Positions 43,154-52,575 are shown, counted from the first letter of the stretch. The stretch is DNA of 64,000 nucleotides from Pseudobacteroides cellulosolvens ATCC 35603 = DSM 2933 (GCF_001262605.1 NZ_LGTC01000001.1:1474501-1538500); one strand, 5' to 3'. Notes: generated from the letters alone by a model not told the origin. Program-made: numbers and translations.

Positions 43154-44922
43154 GAATTATTGTCCCCCTTGTTTCTTTTCTTCCAATCTCTAACCCTGTC
43201 ACTCTGCCGCTTCCTGTTGGGTGAGTTAACATAATCCGGCCGCGATTTCTGTCGCCATACAGGCTGTCTTATAATAAGATCGGGAGATGATTTTAATTTT
43301 GGAGCTACAGGTGAAAAGAAAGGTACTCCAAATGATTTCATATTGCTTGAAATACAAGCAACTAAAAATAATCCCAGTGAAATACCGTAGAAACCGAGAA
43401 TACCGGCTAAGAATATGAAAAAGAAACGTAGCATTCTAACTGCCAGTCCCAATGAATAATTTGGTATTGCAAAACTGCCCAATCCGGTTACTGCAACAAT
43501 AATAATCAGTATAGGACTTACAAGGCCAGCTGCTACTGCTGCCTGTCCAAGTATCAATGCACCTATAATACCTAGAGTCTGGCCAATAATTCCAGGAATA
43601 CGTATTCCACCTTCTCGGATAAGTTCAAAGGATACTTCAAGCAATATTATTTCCACTATTGTCGGAAAAGGAACCGCTTCCTTTGAGCTTGCAATATCAG
43701 CCAGAAGCTCAGTAGGTATCATCTCCTGGTGGAAGAGTGTAAGTGCAACATAAATTGCTGGAAGAAACATCGCAATCAACATGCCTAAAACACGAATAAT
43801 ACGCAGGAATGTGCCATATTGCCATCTTAGCATTGCATCTTCAGATGTGTGAAGAAGCTGGAAAAAAGTATTTGGTACAATTTCTGCAAAGGGCGTCCCT
43901 TCAGAGATAATTGCTACTTTACCTTCTGCGAGAAAGGATGCCACTCTGTCGGGTCTTTCAGTTGTTAGTGCCTGAGGAAAGATCATAAAAGGGTTTTCTT
44001 CTATAAATTGTCCAACCATACCATCACCAAGCACAAAATCAGTATCTATGCTGCTTACTCTTTTTTTAACTTCTTTAACAATTTCCTGGTTTACTATACC
44101 ATTTATATACATTATACAAATATGTGACTGGTTAACCTTTCCAATCTTTAACTTTTCACATATCAAGCTTTTATTTTTTATTATTTTTCTTATTAGTGTT
44201 ATATTTGTACTTAGGTTTTCAGTGAATCCTTCCTGAGAGCCCATTATAACATTTTCAGTTACAGGCTTTTCTACAGCACGTTTTTCATAACCTCGAGAGC
44301 TTATTACAAGGCATGTATCTTCCCCATCAATAAATAAGGCTGTATTACCGCTTAATATCTGAAAATATATAGAATTTAGATCATTTAATTTACTAACATC
44401 ATGAGCAGCAACAACATTATCGGATATAAAGTCGGTAATGCTTGTAGAGCTTCCTGCCTCAAAATAGCAATTGAAATTTTGTTCTTCCATAAGCTTCTGT
44501 ATAACAAATTCGCTTATTAAAACCTTATCAACCATACCATCAATATAAGCGATAAATGAATTTACTTTTCTTGCAATCTTAAACTGTCTGGTTATAATGC
44601 CAGTATTATAGGGAATGCAAAACTCCATTTTTACAGCTTCTATATTGGTATTTAGATCAGTTGAAACTTTACCATCCTTGGGATTCTCTGCAGCAACATG
44701 TTCCGCGTTTTTCTGTTTATTCCACTCATCTACACATAATGGAAGTCTTTTTGTATTTTTCTCTTTATAGCTTTGATTGTTATTGTCACTCTTAATGTTT
44801 GGAGTTGGGGGATTTGTATCACTTTCAACTCCTTCATTGCTTCCTTCTAAAAGCTCAAAAGTTTTGCTTTTCTTTGGTTCATATGTAATTAGTTTTTTTA
44901 AGGATTTTAAGAATCCAAACAT
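43150..44922 (-). CDS. gerA: Spore germinant receptor subunit A
   Basis: 590 residues from the ATG at 44922, chosen for GAAGGTGCAGAA before it; the frame extends to a TTG at 44940. A soluble N-terminal domain (about 1-380) with a long hydrophilic Asn-rich start is followed by membrane helices, the conserved RVLGMLIAMFLPAIYVALTL and PTIVEIILLEVSFELIREGG blocks, and a basic C-terminal tail (SRPDYVNSPNRKRQSDR). GerA proteins form the ion-conducting part of the receptor. First gene of gerA-B-C. Confidence 0.95.
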   Translation of the reverse strand: MFGFLKSLKKLITYEPKKSKTFELLEGSNEGVESDTNPPTPNIKSDNNNQSYKEKNTKRLPLCVDEWNKQKNAEHVAAENPKDGKVSTDLNTNIEAVKMEFCIPYNTGIITRQFKIARKVNSFIAYIDGMVDKVLISEFVIQKLMEEQNFNCYFEAGSSTSITDFISDNVVAAHDVSKLNDLNSIYFQILSGNTALFIDGEDTCLVISSRGYEKRAVEKPVTENVIMGSQEGFTENLSTNITLIRKIIKNKSLICEKLKIGKVNQSHICIMYINGIVNQEIVKEVKKRVSSIDTDFVLGDGMVGQFIEENPFMIFPQALTTERPDRVASFLAEGKVAIISEGTPFAEIVPNTFFQLLHTSEDAMLRWQYGTFLRIIRVLGMLIAMFLPAIYVALTLFHQEMIPTELLADIASSKEAVPFPTIVEIILLEVSFELIREGGIRIPGIIGQTLGIIGALILGQAAVAAGLVSPILIIIVAVTGLGSFAIPNYSLGLAVRMLRFFFIFLAGILGFYGISLGLFLVACISSNMKSFGVPFFSPVAPKLKSSPDLIIRQPVWRQKSRPDYVNSPNRKRQSDRVRDWKKRNKGDNNS

Positions 44923-45025
44923 TTCTGCACCTTCTTTCAAACTTTTATACCATTAAATTTTTGACATAAATTTCGATATTTAAACAATATATATAAAATT
45001 CATAACTCCCACAGCTAAATAGATA

Positions 45026-45054
45026 TTGCCAAATGTATGTATTTTTTATATATT
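45026..45054 (+). promoter_or_regulatory. Probable promoter of the serine hydrolase gene
   Basis: TTGCCA, 17 nt, TATATT on the plus strand, about 45 nt ahead of the GTG start. Confidence 0.55.
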
Positions 45055-45098
45055 AAAGTGGTCAATATACTACATTTTTCTATAAGGAGAATCATATT

Positions 45099-46682
45099 GT
45101 GAAAAATTATCGCTCAATAAAAATGGTATTTGTTATAAATGTTTTATTATTGGCTTTTGTATTTACAGGATGCAACAACAGTAAAAAAGAGACCATTTCC
45201 CAAAACCAGTCACAGGATTACTGGCCTGATAGTGCTTGGAGAACGTCTTCACCTGAAGATCAGGGAATGGATTCAGAAATGTTATATAAAATGATAGATT
45301 TCATCCGTGAACAGCAAAAAGATATACACAGTTTACTTATAATACGAAATGGATACCTTGTTACAGAAGCAAACTTTTACCCATATAAAAATGATCATAA
45401 GCATGTAATTAATTCATGTACCAAGAGCATAATGTCTTCTCTTATAGGCATATCCATCGATGATGGAAAACTAAAAGGAATAGATGAAAAGGTTTTAAGC
45501 TATTTTAATGGTTACGATATAAAAAATTTGGATGAAAGAAAGAAATCACTTGAAATCAAGCACCTTCTCACTATGACAGCAGGGCTTGATTGGGTTGAGG
45601 AAGGAGATTACGGGTCCCCAACAGATTCATGTAAGCAAATGTGGGATAGTGATGATCAAATTGGATTTATTTTAAACAGACCAATGAAAAATAATCCTGG
45701 AACAGAATTTTACTACAACACAGGGGCATCCCACCTATTATCAGGAATTTTACATAATTCTTTAGGTAAAAGCACATTTGATTATTCAAAAGAAAAATTA
45801 TTTGATCCCATAGGGATTAAGGATATATATTGGGAGTCGGATAAAAAGGGTATTAATATTGGGGGTGCTGGGATTTACATGACACCTTCCGATATGGCGA
45901 GATTCGGGTACCTGTATTTAAAAGAAGGAAAATGGAACGGAAAACAGATAGTACCCCAAAAATGGGTTGAAACAGCTACTAAAAAGCTGATGGATACCTC
46001 ATCAGGATTAGCTGGCCGTCACGGTTACGGATACCAGTGGTGGCAAAACAGCTTCGGAGGGTATTCGGCAAGAGGCTATGGGGGACAATATATATTTGTA
46101 ATACCTGAGCATGAAATGATAGTTGCTTTTACAAGCGGGCTTTCCGGTTATGATTTCTACCTTCCCGAGACCCTCGTAGAAAGTTTTATAATTCCCAGTA
46201 TAAAATCCCAGTCAAAATTAAACTCTGATCCATCAAAAAAAGATCATCTTACAAAGTTGTTAAAGGAAATAAGCACTGAGCCTAAATCCAAACCAATACC
46301 TGAAATGCCTGTAACTGCATCACAAATATCGAGAAAAGTATTTGTTATGGAGGATAAAAGCTCATTTAAATTTGACTTTAAAGACAAGGAATGCACTTTG
46401 ACGATTTATGATAATGATTATGAGCATAAAGTTCCTGTGAGCCTTGATGATGTTATGAGAGTAGTGGATATGGGAAATTTCGGCCCGCTGCCGACAAATA
46501 ACAAAACTGCATTAAAAGGTTATTGGTCTGATGAAAAAACTTTTGTAATAGTGTCCAGGGAATTGCAAGATATTCATGTAATTGAGCATATGTATTCATT
46601 TGATAAAGACAGTGTAATATTGAAAACTTCTTCAAATATGTCACCAGGTAATTTGAAGGAAAGCAAAGGCAGTATAAAATAA
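45099..46682 (+). CDS. Beta-lactamase-family (class C-like) serine hydrolase lipoprotein
   Basis: 527 residues, GTG start with AAGGAGA. The signal peptide ends in a lipobox (FVFTGC, Cys25). Catalytic motifs of the AmpC/DD-peptidase/esterase clan: Ser-x-x-Lys in NSCTKSIMSSLIG, Tyr-x-Asn in FYYNTGASH and the third motif His-Gly in GRHGYGYQWWQ. The C-terminal 150 residues are an extra beta-rich domain. It may be an esterase, peptide hydrolase or penicillin-binding protein; real beta-lactamase action is less likely. It stands alone, divergent from gerA. Confidence 0.9.
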   Translation: MKNYRSIKMVFVINVLLLAFVFTGCNNSKKETISQNQSQDYWPDSAWRTSSPEDQGMDSEMLYKMIDFIREQQKDIHSLLIIRNGYLVTEANFYPYKNDHKHVINSCTKSIMSSLIGISIDDGKLKGIDEKVLSYFNGYDIKNLDERKKSLEIKHLLTMTAGLDWVEEGDYGSPTDSCKQMWDSDDQIGFILNRPMKNNPGTEFYYNTGASHLLSGILHNSLGKSTFDYSKEKLFDPIGIKDIYWESDKKGINIGGAGIYMTPSDMARFGYLYLKEGKWNGKQIVPQKWVETATKKLMDTSSGLAGRHGYGYQWWQNSFGGYSARGYGGQYIFVIPEHEMIVAFTSGLSGYDFYLPETLVESFIIPSIKSQSKLNSDPSKKDHLTKLLKEISTEPKSKPIPEMPVTASQISRKVFVMEDKSSFKFDFKDKECTLTIYDNDYEHKVPVSLDDVMRVVDMGNFGPLPTNNKTALKGYWSDEKTFVIVSRELQDIHVIEHMYSFDKDSVILKTSSNMSPGNLKESKGSIK

Positions 46683-46741
46683 CAGCAATTAATCCAATAT
46701 ATAAATAATAAACAAAATCCCATGCAATAAGGAGATTTTCC

Positions 46742-46960
46742 ATGAGCAAATTTAACAATGCGGAAAAAGTAGGTCTACGAGATAAGGAAACTAAAAAGAT
46801 TGTAGCAGTTTATCCTCATAAGGCAGAAGGCTCCGATAGCGAAATAGAGGAAAAGGTAAAATTTTGGTTCTATCAGCAAAGCTGTTCGGCTGAGGATCAA
46901 TTAAGAGATCTTTTCGTTGATGTCGTTAATAATGAGGAGAATAATAATGTAGGGCTATAA
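46742..46960 (+). CDS. Small acidic cytoplasmic protein, unknown
   Basis: 72 residues preceded by AAGGAGATTTTCC. Predicted to be soluble; about 30% charged residues, with a single CS pair (YQQSCSAEDQLRDLF). No family recognised. It lies 59 nt after the serine hydrolase gene and its stop overlaps a hairpin AGGGCT-ataa-AGCCCT (46950-46967) that probably ends transcription. Confidence 0.6.
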   Translation: MSKFNNAEKVGLRDKETKKIVAVYPHKAEGSDSEIEEKVKFWFYQQSCSAEDQLRDLFVDVVNNEENNNVGL

Positions 46961-47065
46961 AGCCCTATTATATTATAAGTATTATTAAATTTAATAGATT
47001 TATCACTTTTATCATAGATGCCGGACTGTAATATGACTTTTCAATTTTTCAGTTTGGTATCTATA

Positions 47066-47716
47066 TTATTCCGCCAAAGATATCAGCTTTACAAAATCAC
47101 CATATCCCTCAAATTTACATTCTATCTCCTGCTTTTCTTTATATTTTTCATAAACACTCTTACTGACCTTTAGTGTAAAAATTCTTTCTTCATTCTTCAA
47201 CTTAAAATAATAATTTCCGCTTTCAAATGCCTTCTTTTTCTCAATTGATGCAGGAGCATTGTATTTGCGGTAAGGGTTTTTGCTTTTCCCATCCTCTAGC
47301 GAATCATATATCTCATCAAAAGTCCAAACACTTTTTTCCAAAGCCATCTTGCTTCCAATGAGTTTTTCTTTGTAAATATCATAATTTCCAAATAATACCC
47401 CCACCTGGTCAAGATTATTGTGCTTGTAATAATAAGCTGAAGTTACCTCAATCCATAGATCATCATCGGCTATATTTAAATCCGGCCGTGAAGATATTTG
47501 TATGTAATACTTGCCGTCTTCTATAGCTTTGGTCCTAATGCTGGCACTAGCAACCTTGATATCCTTTAAATAATATTTCTTTGTAGCTGTAGCATTACTA
47601 ATAGCTATTACTGCTATAACAATGATCAATAACACAAAAATCAGTTTTTTAGGTATGTTTTTCTTTTTTTTCCTGGCATCATATGCAGGCCTTGTTTTAT
47701 AATTATTATTACTCAA
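47066..47716 (-). CDS. Membrane-anchored protein at the end of the ATP-grasp operon
   Basis: 216 residues from a TTG start (GGGTGG upstream). A basic N-terminus (KKKKNIPKK) precedes one membrane helix (LIFVLLIIVIAVIAISNA, about 25-42); the rest is extracellular with two similar beta-rich halves, each containing a G-x-Y-Y/F motif (EDGKYYIQISSRPD and ESGNYYFKLKNEER). No named family. It follows the ATP-grasp gene by 47 nt and is probably its last operon member. Confidence 0.65.
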   Translation of the reverse strand: MSNNNYKTRPAYDARKKKKNIPKKLIFVLLIIVIAVIAISNATATKKYYLKDIKVASASIRTKAIEDGKYYIQISSRPDLNIADDDLWIEVTSAYYYKHNNLDQVGVLFGNYDIYKEKLIGSKMALEKSVWTFDEIYDSLEDGKSKNPYRKYNAPASIEKKKAFESGNYYFKLKNEERIFTLKVSKSVYEKYKEKQEIECKFEGYGDFVKLISLAE

Positions 47717-47763
47717 TCCCGGCCACCCCGTTTAATTTTCATTTTTGCTTTTACTTTCTTCCA

Positions 47764-50232
47764 TTAATCTATATATGTAGGTATATATACAGCATTATGG
47801 TCAGTTACTCGACTTCCGCCCCTTGTATATATTCCTCCGAATTTTCCACTTAACATGTAAGTCCCAATAACAGGACAAACAGAATTTTGTGCCGAATAGA
47901 CAGTTGTATGAAGATTTAGTTGTACTGTCTTTAGATCAACCCATTCCTGGAAAATAGAATTTACGGTTTTGCCATTTTCCATTGAAAAGCTAAATGTAAT
48001 ATCCTGCCCCTCTCTTCCAAAAAAGGGTTTAATAATATAATTTTCTATGCCTTTCATTTTCTTTGCTGTCAATGCAGTCTTAGGTATGTACTTTTCAATT
48101 AATTTACTATCTCTCTCTTCATAAAATCCCTGTTCATTAAGCTCCCATACCAGTGCTAAAAAAGCCTTGCTTTGACAAATAAAAGAAACCGGAGAGTTAA
48201 TGCTTGGTGTATTCTCCATTAATGCGAGAGTGACACCGTCAAAATAAGGATCATTAGCCAGCCAGTCAAGAGGATAGTACCTGTATATAGCGTCAAGGGG
48301 TTCATCATATAGATAAAGCCTTTTATCCCTTGCACTAAGACCCGATATCTCACCTATAATAATGTTGTATGGTGTATCTGCTAATAGTTCACTTAAAAGT
48401 CTTGTATTATACCAATCCTCACTAAACGAATCTGTAACAAAACCTATGTTTCTTACAGGTCTAAATCTGCTGTAGTCGCTGACAATGCTCTCAAATACTT
48501 CACGTATGAGTTTAATAAGTTTCCTATTCGGGTCCCTTAACTCTATTTTAAGCTCATTTTTTATTACATTATTTAATGCTATGCTCTCCATTAAGCCTGC
48601 AGGTGTTTCTGAATTAATTTCAAGCATATGCCAATTACCCATTGGGTCCATTCCCCAATCCAAACGTGCAATAAAAGCCGTATGATCTGTAACGTTTTGG
48701 GTAATCAAATCCTGCAAACTGTCTTCTATACCTAAAACGGGACAGAATATGCTATGGTTCTCCCTTACAAGTTGAATTGTTTTTTCAATGACAGCCCATA
48801 TTCCTTCTGATGCTTCTTCCAATTCATTAAAATACTGCTGCCTTATAACCAGTGCATCTAATGAAAAAGACTCGCAAGCTCCCGTATATCCCCCGGTATA
48901 CCCATATTCAAAGGCTGTTTTCTCATTAATGTTGTTCCAAATGTCTTTTCTTCCTTCTGATGGAAGTTTCACTATGGAAAACGGCGAAACCCCAATTCCA
49001 ACGGGACTACTCCATACCGTTTCATCAAGTGACAGATAATCCCGGCTCCATCTTACACAAACACCTGAAAAACTGCCGTTTGTAAGATATATTCCGTAAT
49101 TGCCCATTGCCTGTGTCTCATCATAAAACCTGCCGTTATAATACATGGTATTCTGCTTTTGAACAGGGCAAAATTCCTGTAATATATGAAGTCTGGTAGA
49201 ACTATTGACAGTTTTTATTGTCTCTAGCCATTCATTATCATTATGCATACAGCCGATATATACTTCATGGCTGTACCTGCCATAGGCTGCTTTTATCACA
49301 TAGTCATTCTTGTTTTTTATTACCTCATCCATATGAGAAGGATCATATAATGTTGATTTAGGTATTGTCCTTACAATAACACTAACTTCTTCATCACTTA
49401 AAAATGGATCCCTTCTTTCAACCATTTCCCAAAGATATGCAAACAGGCTTTTGGTCTGGCCAAACACAACCCTCGGATCGTTCAGCAAAAGTATTTTTCC
49501 CTTTTGATATAAGTCTAAAATCCGTTCAGCGTCATTACACTCATAAAGGTGCTCAGTAGGAAACTGTCTTAAAATAATGTCAATCTTATTGCCGAATGAG
49601 TAGAGGCAATCCCCTTCCACTTCCAGGTTCTTTCCGCCTGCAATTATTGTTTCAAATCCCAAAGGCTTTAATAAATCCCTGTATAAAAAACCAAGGTGTG
49701 CCTCTTCATAATGCCCCGGATCCACAAGGATAGCTACATTAGGATTTTTAGCTCCGTTACCGAATTGGTCCCACAAATTTTTAAATGCCTTTTGAAAATC
49801 CTCAATAAAATGTAAATTAGGATTTTCTTCAAGGCTGCATTCCCCTGCTATTATGATTTCCCTCTGTGCACAGGGCTTGTCATAGTTAAACTCACTAAAG
49901 AATATTCCTCCATCTTCCCTTATAAAGGCATCAAACCTTGCCCAAAAAAACGGCGGTAACGGCAGCTTGAGGCTTTTAACCAGTTGGTGCAAAGGAAACT
50001 CTCCATAATGGAAAAACATATCATCCTTATGGTCTACAGTTCTTTCAATTATTCTCCGTACCAGCTTATCCAGCACCTCTGCCGAATAAACCATGTCCTC
50101 ATAAACGCTCTTTTCCAGGTAAACAGGGAATTTTGAGTGAATAAGGTCCTCCCTGCTTGAACTGACCATATAATAATCAAACAATATATTCTCGGTATGT
50201 TTTCTTTGATTAAAGCGTGTTTGCCTGCTCAT
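47764..50232 (-). CDS. Double glutathionylspermidine-synthase-like ATP-grasp protein
   Basis: 822 residues made of two related halves. The C-terminal half (about 430-822) matches the GSP_synth/YjfC-type ATP-grasp ligase: RLDWGMDPMGNWHMLEINSE and TPAGLMES at 523-550, the ATP lysine in YIIKPFFGREGQ at 732-743 and SRVTDHNAVYIPTYI at the end. The N-terminal half (about 70-420) has the same order with FSEFNYDKPCAQRE at 112-124 and YVIKAAYGRYSHEV at 311-324, more diverged. Such enzymes form amide bonds between a carboxylate and an amine. YjfC-type proteins are normally about 390 residues, so this is a fusion of two. Neighbours suggest the lipoprotein tail as substrate. Confidence 0.85.
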   Translation of the reverse strand: MSRQTRFNQRKHTENILFDYYMVSSSREDLIHSKFPVYLEKSVYEDMVYSAEVLDKLVRRIIERTVDHKDDMFFHYGEFPLHQLVKSLKLPLPPFFWARFDAFIREDGGIFFSEFNYDKPCAQREIIIAGECSLEENPNLHFIEDFQKAFKNLWDQFGNGAKNPNVAILVDPGHYEEAHLGFLYRDLLKPLGFETIIAGGKNLEVEGDCLYSFGNKIDIILRQFPTEHLYECNDAERILDLYQKGKILLLNDPRVVFGQTKSLFAYLWEMVERRDPFLSDEEVSVIVRTIPKSTLYDPSHMDEVIKNKNDYVIKAAYGRYSHEVYIGCMHNDNEWLETIKTVNSSTRLHILQEFCPVQKQNTMYYNGRFYDETQAMGNYGIYLTNGSFSGVCVRWSRDYLSLDETVWSSPVGIGVSPFSIVKLPSEGRKDIWNNINEKTAFEYGYTGGYTGACESFSLDALVIRQQYFNELEEASEGIWAVIEKTIQLVRENHSIFCPVLGIEDSLQDLITQNVTDHTAFIARLDWGMDPMGNWHMLEINSETPAGLMESIALNNVIKNELKIELRDPNRKLIKLIREVFESIVSDYSRFRPVRNIGFVTDSFSEDWYNTRLLSELLADTPYNIIIGEISGLSARDKRLYLYDEPLDAIYRYYPLDWLANDPYFDGVTLALMENTPSINSPVSFICQSKAFLALVWELNEQGFYEERDSKLIEKYIPKTALTAKKMKGIENYIIKPFFGREGQDITFSFSMENGKTVNSIFQEWVDLKTVQLNLHTTVYSAQNSVCPVIGTYMLSGKFGGIYTRGGSRVTDHNAVYIPTYID

Positions 50233-50254
50233 TTACTAATACCCTTCCATTCAT

Positions 50255-50548
50255 TCAACTACCTATGCTTCCGCCTTTGCTCGAAGAATACCCGGATTTT
50301 GAAACAGTGCTTTTTTTGCCCCAGGTTCCTTGACTATATGTGCCACCGGATGAGAAATAATATCCTCCTGAATGGTATATTCCGCCGCCTGAGTAATAAA
50401 ACTCATCCTCTTCATCCTCTTCTTCAGTATTGTGACAGCCACACCCTGTAAGCGAAGTACTTACAGCTAAGAAAACTGCAAGAGTGAGGGCTGCAGCTTT
50501 GTTATTTTTAGAAAGAAATCGTACTTTTTCCTTATCTTCCTCTTTCAT
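50255..50548 (-). CDS. Lipoprotein with Gly/Ser/Tyr-rich tail (candidate ATP-grasp substrate)
   Basis: 97 residues. A basic N-terminus and hydrophobic segment (AAALTLAVFLAVSTSLTGC) end in a lipobox at about Cys36. After an acidic run (EEEDEEDEFYYSGGG) the rest is nearly all Gly, Ser and Tyr (HSGGYYFSSGGTYSQGTW, SKSGYSSSKGGSIGS). In E. coli the yjfM product (DUF1190) beside yjfL and yjfC has a similar tail. The ATG overlaps the stop of the upstream gene by 4 nt (ATGA), and the ATP-grasp gene follows after 22 nt. Confidence 0.8.
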   Translation of the reverse strand: MKEEDKEKVRFLSKNNKAAALTLAVFLAVSTSLTGCGCHNTEEEDEEDEFYYSGGGIYHSGGYYFSSGGTYSQGTWGKKSTVSKSGYSSSKGGSIGS

Positions 50549-51222
50549 ACTTCCCCCTGTAACTTGTATTTAATTACTTCCAATCCATTTTCATTAATAT
50601 AATTTATGTAATAATCCACGTCTTCCTTTATATCGTCTGTATAAAAATATATAATGCGTTCATATTTAAGGTCTTTTAACATTTCTGCAGGCGGCAAATC
50701 ATCATAGGTAAGCTCATACTGGTTGTTAAAAAGCTTTCTTAGCACCTCTGGTCTCTCTTCTCCATATCTTCTGCTGTCAATGAAGAAAGCCCAACCTTTT
50801 GTATCTCCTCCAGTAATCTTTGCTCCTAACTCCATCAAAAGACTTATATCCATTTTTGTACCAATTATCCCATGGGCATGATAAATATGATTAAATGTAA
50901 AAACAGGCTTTAAGTCACATTGGTTATAAAGCCCATAAGCTGCCTCAATAGATCTTTCCATTGTAGTCTCAACAAGTATAAGTGATTTTTCCAGATCATA
51001 GTTTTTAATTAACCGTACTATTTGATTGTCTATCTTTGAAATATCATTCCGGTAATTTTCAATTGTAAAATCAGGATAGTGTTTAAGGGATACAAATGGA
51101 GTTGATCTGAAAAAACAGCTAAAATACCCCTGAACTCCATACCATTTTTTATAAATCTCGTAGGGGTTATAATCCCTAAGCCTTTTGTCCATATTATTTA
51201 AATCCATATTACTCAATTCCAT
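50545..51222 (-). CDS. Conserved-looking unknown protein of the ATP-grasp operon
   Basis: 225 residues, soluble, rich in Tyr and Asp. A few notable stretches: VETTMERSIEAAYGLYNQCD, FTFNHIYHAHGIIGTKMDIS and TGGDTKGWAFFIDSRRYGEE. I do not recognise the fold. The start has three possible ATGs (51222, 51207, 51192), each in an imperfect tandem repeat of ATATGGAnTT; I keep the first. It is linked to the lipoprotein by an ATGA overlap, so it must act in the same process. Confidence 0.7.
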   Translation of the reverse strand: MELSNMDLNNMDKRLRDYNPYEIYKKWYGVQGYFSCFFRSTPFVSLKHYPDFTIENYRNDISKIDNQIVRLIKNYDLEKSLILVETTMERSIEAAYGLYNQCDLKPVFTFNHIYHAHGIIGTKMDISLLMELGAKITGGDTKGWAFFIDSRRYGEERPEVLRKLFNNQYELTYDDLPPAEMLKDLKYERIIYFYTDDIKEDVDYYINYINENGLEVIKYKLQGEV

Positions 51223-51237
51223 ATTATTCTACCAAAC

Positions 51238-51411
51238 TCAATAAACAACAGCATATAACTTATTGAGATTTATTATCTGTGTGTAGCCGTTTTCATCTTG
51301 AATTTCCAGATGGCTTTCGCCTTTAAACTTTATTGCACCCTTAATTACGGCATCCGGTTCTTCTTTCATCCAGGAATCGAATGTTATATAAATATTGATT
51401 TCTTTAAACAT
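51238..51411 (-). CDS. 57-residue protein between DUF350 and the unknown gene
   Basis: Not in lists that cut at 60 residues. It starts MFKEINIYITFDSWMKEEPD, with AAAGGAGATAATTT directly before the ATG, and ends NLNKLYAVVY. It is predicted to be a small all-beta or alpha-beta cytoplasmic protein. It lies 13 nt after the DUF350 gene and 15 nt before the 225-residue gene, so it fills the operon exactly. No family recognised. Confidence 0.7.
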   Translation of the reverse strand: MFKEINIYITFDSWMKEEPDAVIKGAIKFKGESHLEIQDENGYTQIINLNKLYAVVY

Positions 51412-51424
51412 AAATTATCTCCTT

Positions 51425-51817
51425 TTAAAAAATACTGGCACCAATAATAAAGCTGAAGGAAATGGAAAAAATCATCGAAATAAACCCTACAGCACGGTTT
51501 CCTTTACCAATTTCTTCACTCACGTTAAGCTTTGGTGTTAAAAGCTCAAATGCAAAATACACAATAAGAAGTGCTGCAGTTCCAATACCACCCCATATAG
51601 CTGTTTTAACAATCGAGTCATTTGATGATATGGCAAAATGCATAATGTTTGCAACACCTGCAACTATGCCGCCGGTTGCCATGGCTACTGCCATATTTCC
51701 CTTTTGAATTTCATCCCAGATCTTGTAACTTGTAATCAAGTTAAAAATGAATGTAGCAATTAACACAACTGCTGATGTTGCAAGGAAAAAAGTTCCCGCA
51801 TTGATGTAATCACTCAT
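51425..51817 (-). CDS. DUF350 (YjfL-like) membrane protein
   Basis: 130 residues with four membrane helices in two repeats, each containing the DUF350 signature: EIQKGNMAVAMATGGIVAG and EIGKGNRAVGFISMIFSI. YjfL-type proteins always travel with GSP_synth-like ATP-grasp genes and Gly-rich lipoproteins, but their job is unknown. It is the first gene of the operon, with a consensus promoter 40 nt upstream and GGGAGATTCCAT as RBS. Confidence 0.9.
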   Translation of the reverse strand: MSDYINAGTFFLATSAVVLIATFIFNLITSYKIWDEIQKGNMAVAMATGGIVAGVANIMHFAISSNDSIVKTAIWGGIGTAALLIVYFAFELLTPKLNVSEEIGKGNRAVGFISMIFSISFSFIIGASIF

Positions 51818-51856
51818 ATGGAATCTCCCTTTTCCAAAATATTTTTTACCATTTGT

Positions 51857-51885
51857 ATTATAAATCCTATAGAATATATTGTCAA
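51857..51885 (-). promoter_or_regulatory. Consensus promoter of the DUF350/ATP-grasp operon
   Basis: TTGACA (51880-51885), 17 nt, TATAAT (51857-51862) on the minus strand: perfect vegetative consensus, so the operon is likely well expressed in growing cells. Confidence 0.9.
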
Positions 51886-51964
51886 ACTCATGACATCATG
51901 TACTAAAGCTCTTCATACAAAAATTAAAAATAACTATGATATATAGATACATTTTCTAAACCAA

Positions 51965-52369
51965 TCATTCCTTATTCTTTATACGTAATTTCAAGTCATT
52001 TATAAATGAATCAGGTAATTCCTTACCAGTTAATTGTATTTTATTAATTATTATATTATCAGCTTTTTCAAAAATTTCATCTCTGTATATTTGATCACTG
52101 CATACTTTCAGCTTCCACCATTGGTCAAAAAACTCAATACTTATTGGTGAATCTTTTATAAAGCTGTCATCATATTCAGTATTCAAAAACATTAAAAACA
52201 TTATTTTTACAGAAATCTCATAATCCTCATGTTTCCAGTCTGTCATCCCGCCCTGGGGATTAACAAGCATTACCGGCTCTGCTAATATATCTCTCAATTC
52301 CTTATCTATTGAATTGTTGTTTAATAGTTTATCGTTACCATATATACAATAGTATTGTTGATATTGCAT
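51965..52369 (-). CDS. Unknown soluble protein
   Basis: 134 residues with AAAGGAGG upstream. The composition is acidic with many aromatic residues (MQYQQYYCIYGNDKLLNNNS, EFFDQWWKLKVCSD). No motif or family recognised; predicted mostly helical. It is separated from the DUF350 promoter by 80 nt and stands alone. Confidence 0.55.
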   Translation of the reverse strand: MQYQQYYCIYGNDKLLNNNSIDKELRDILAEPVMLVNPQGGMTDWKHEDYEISVKIMFLMFLNTEYDDSFIKDSPISIEFFDQWWKLKVCSDQIYRDEIFEKADNIIINKIQLTGKELPDSFINDLKLRIKNKE

Positions 52370-52575
52370 AAGCAGCTAGCCTCCTTTATTTAACCAATTA
52401 TTATCTACTCGGGTAAACCTTTTCGCAATATGTAGATGTTACCAACTATATCACTTACAATATTCATTTGGATAGAACGGAATAGATAGCTTTAGAACAG
52501 CATCAGATACAGAGCTTTGTGATTTGAACAAATTTATCAAAAGATTATTATAAATAGTATCCATAATTCTTTCGC

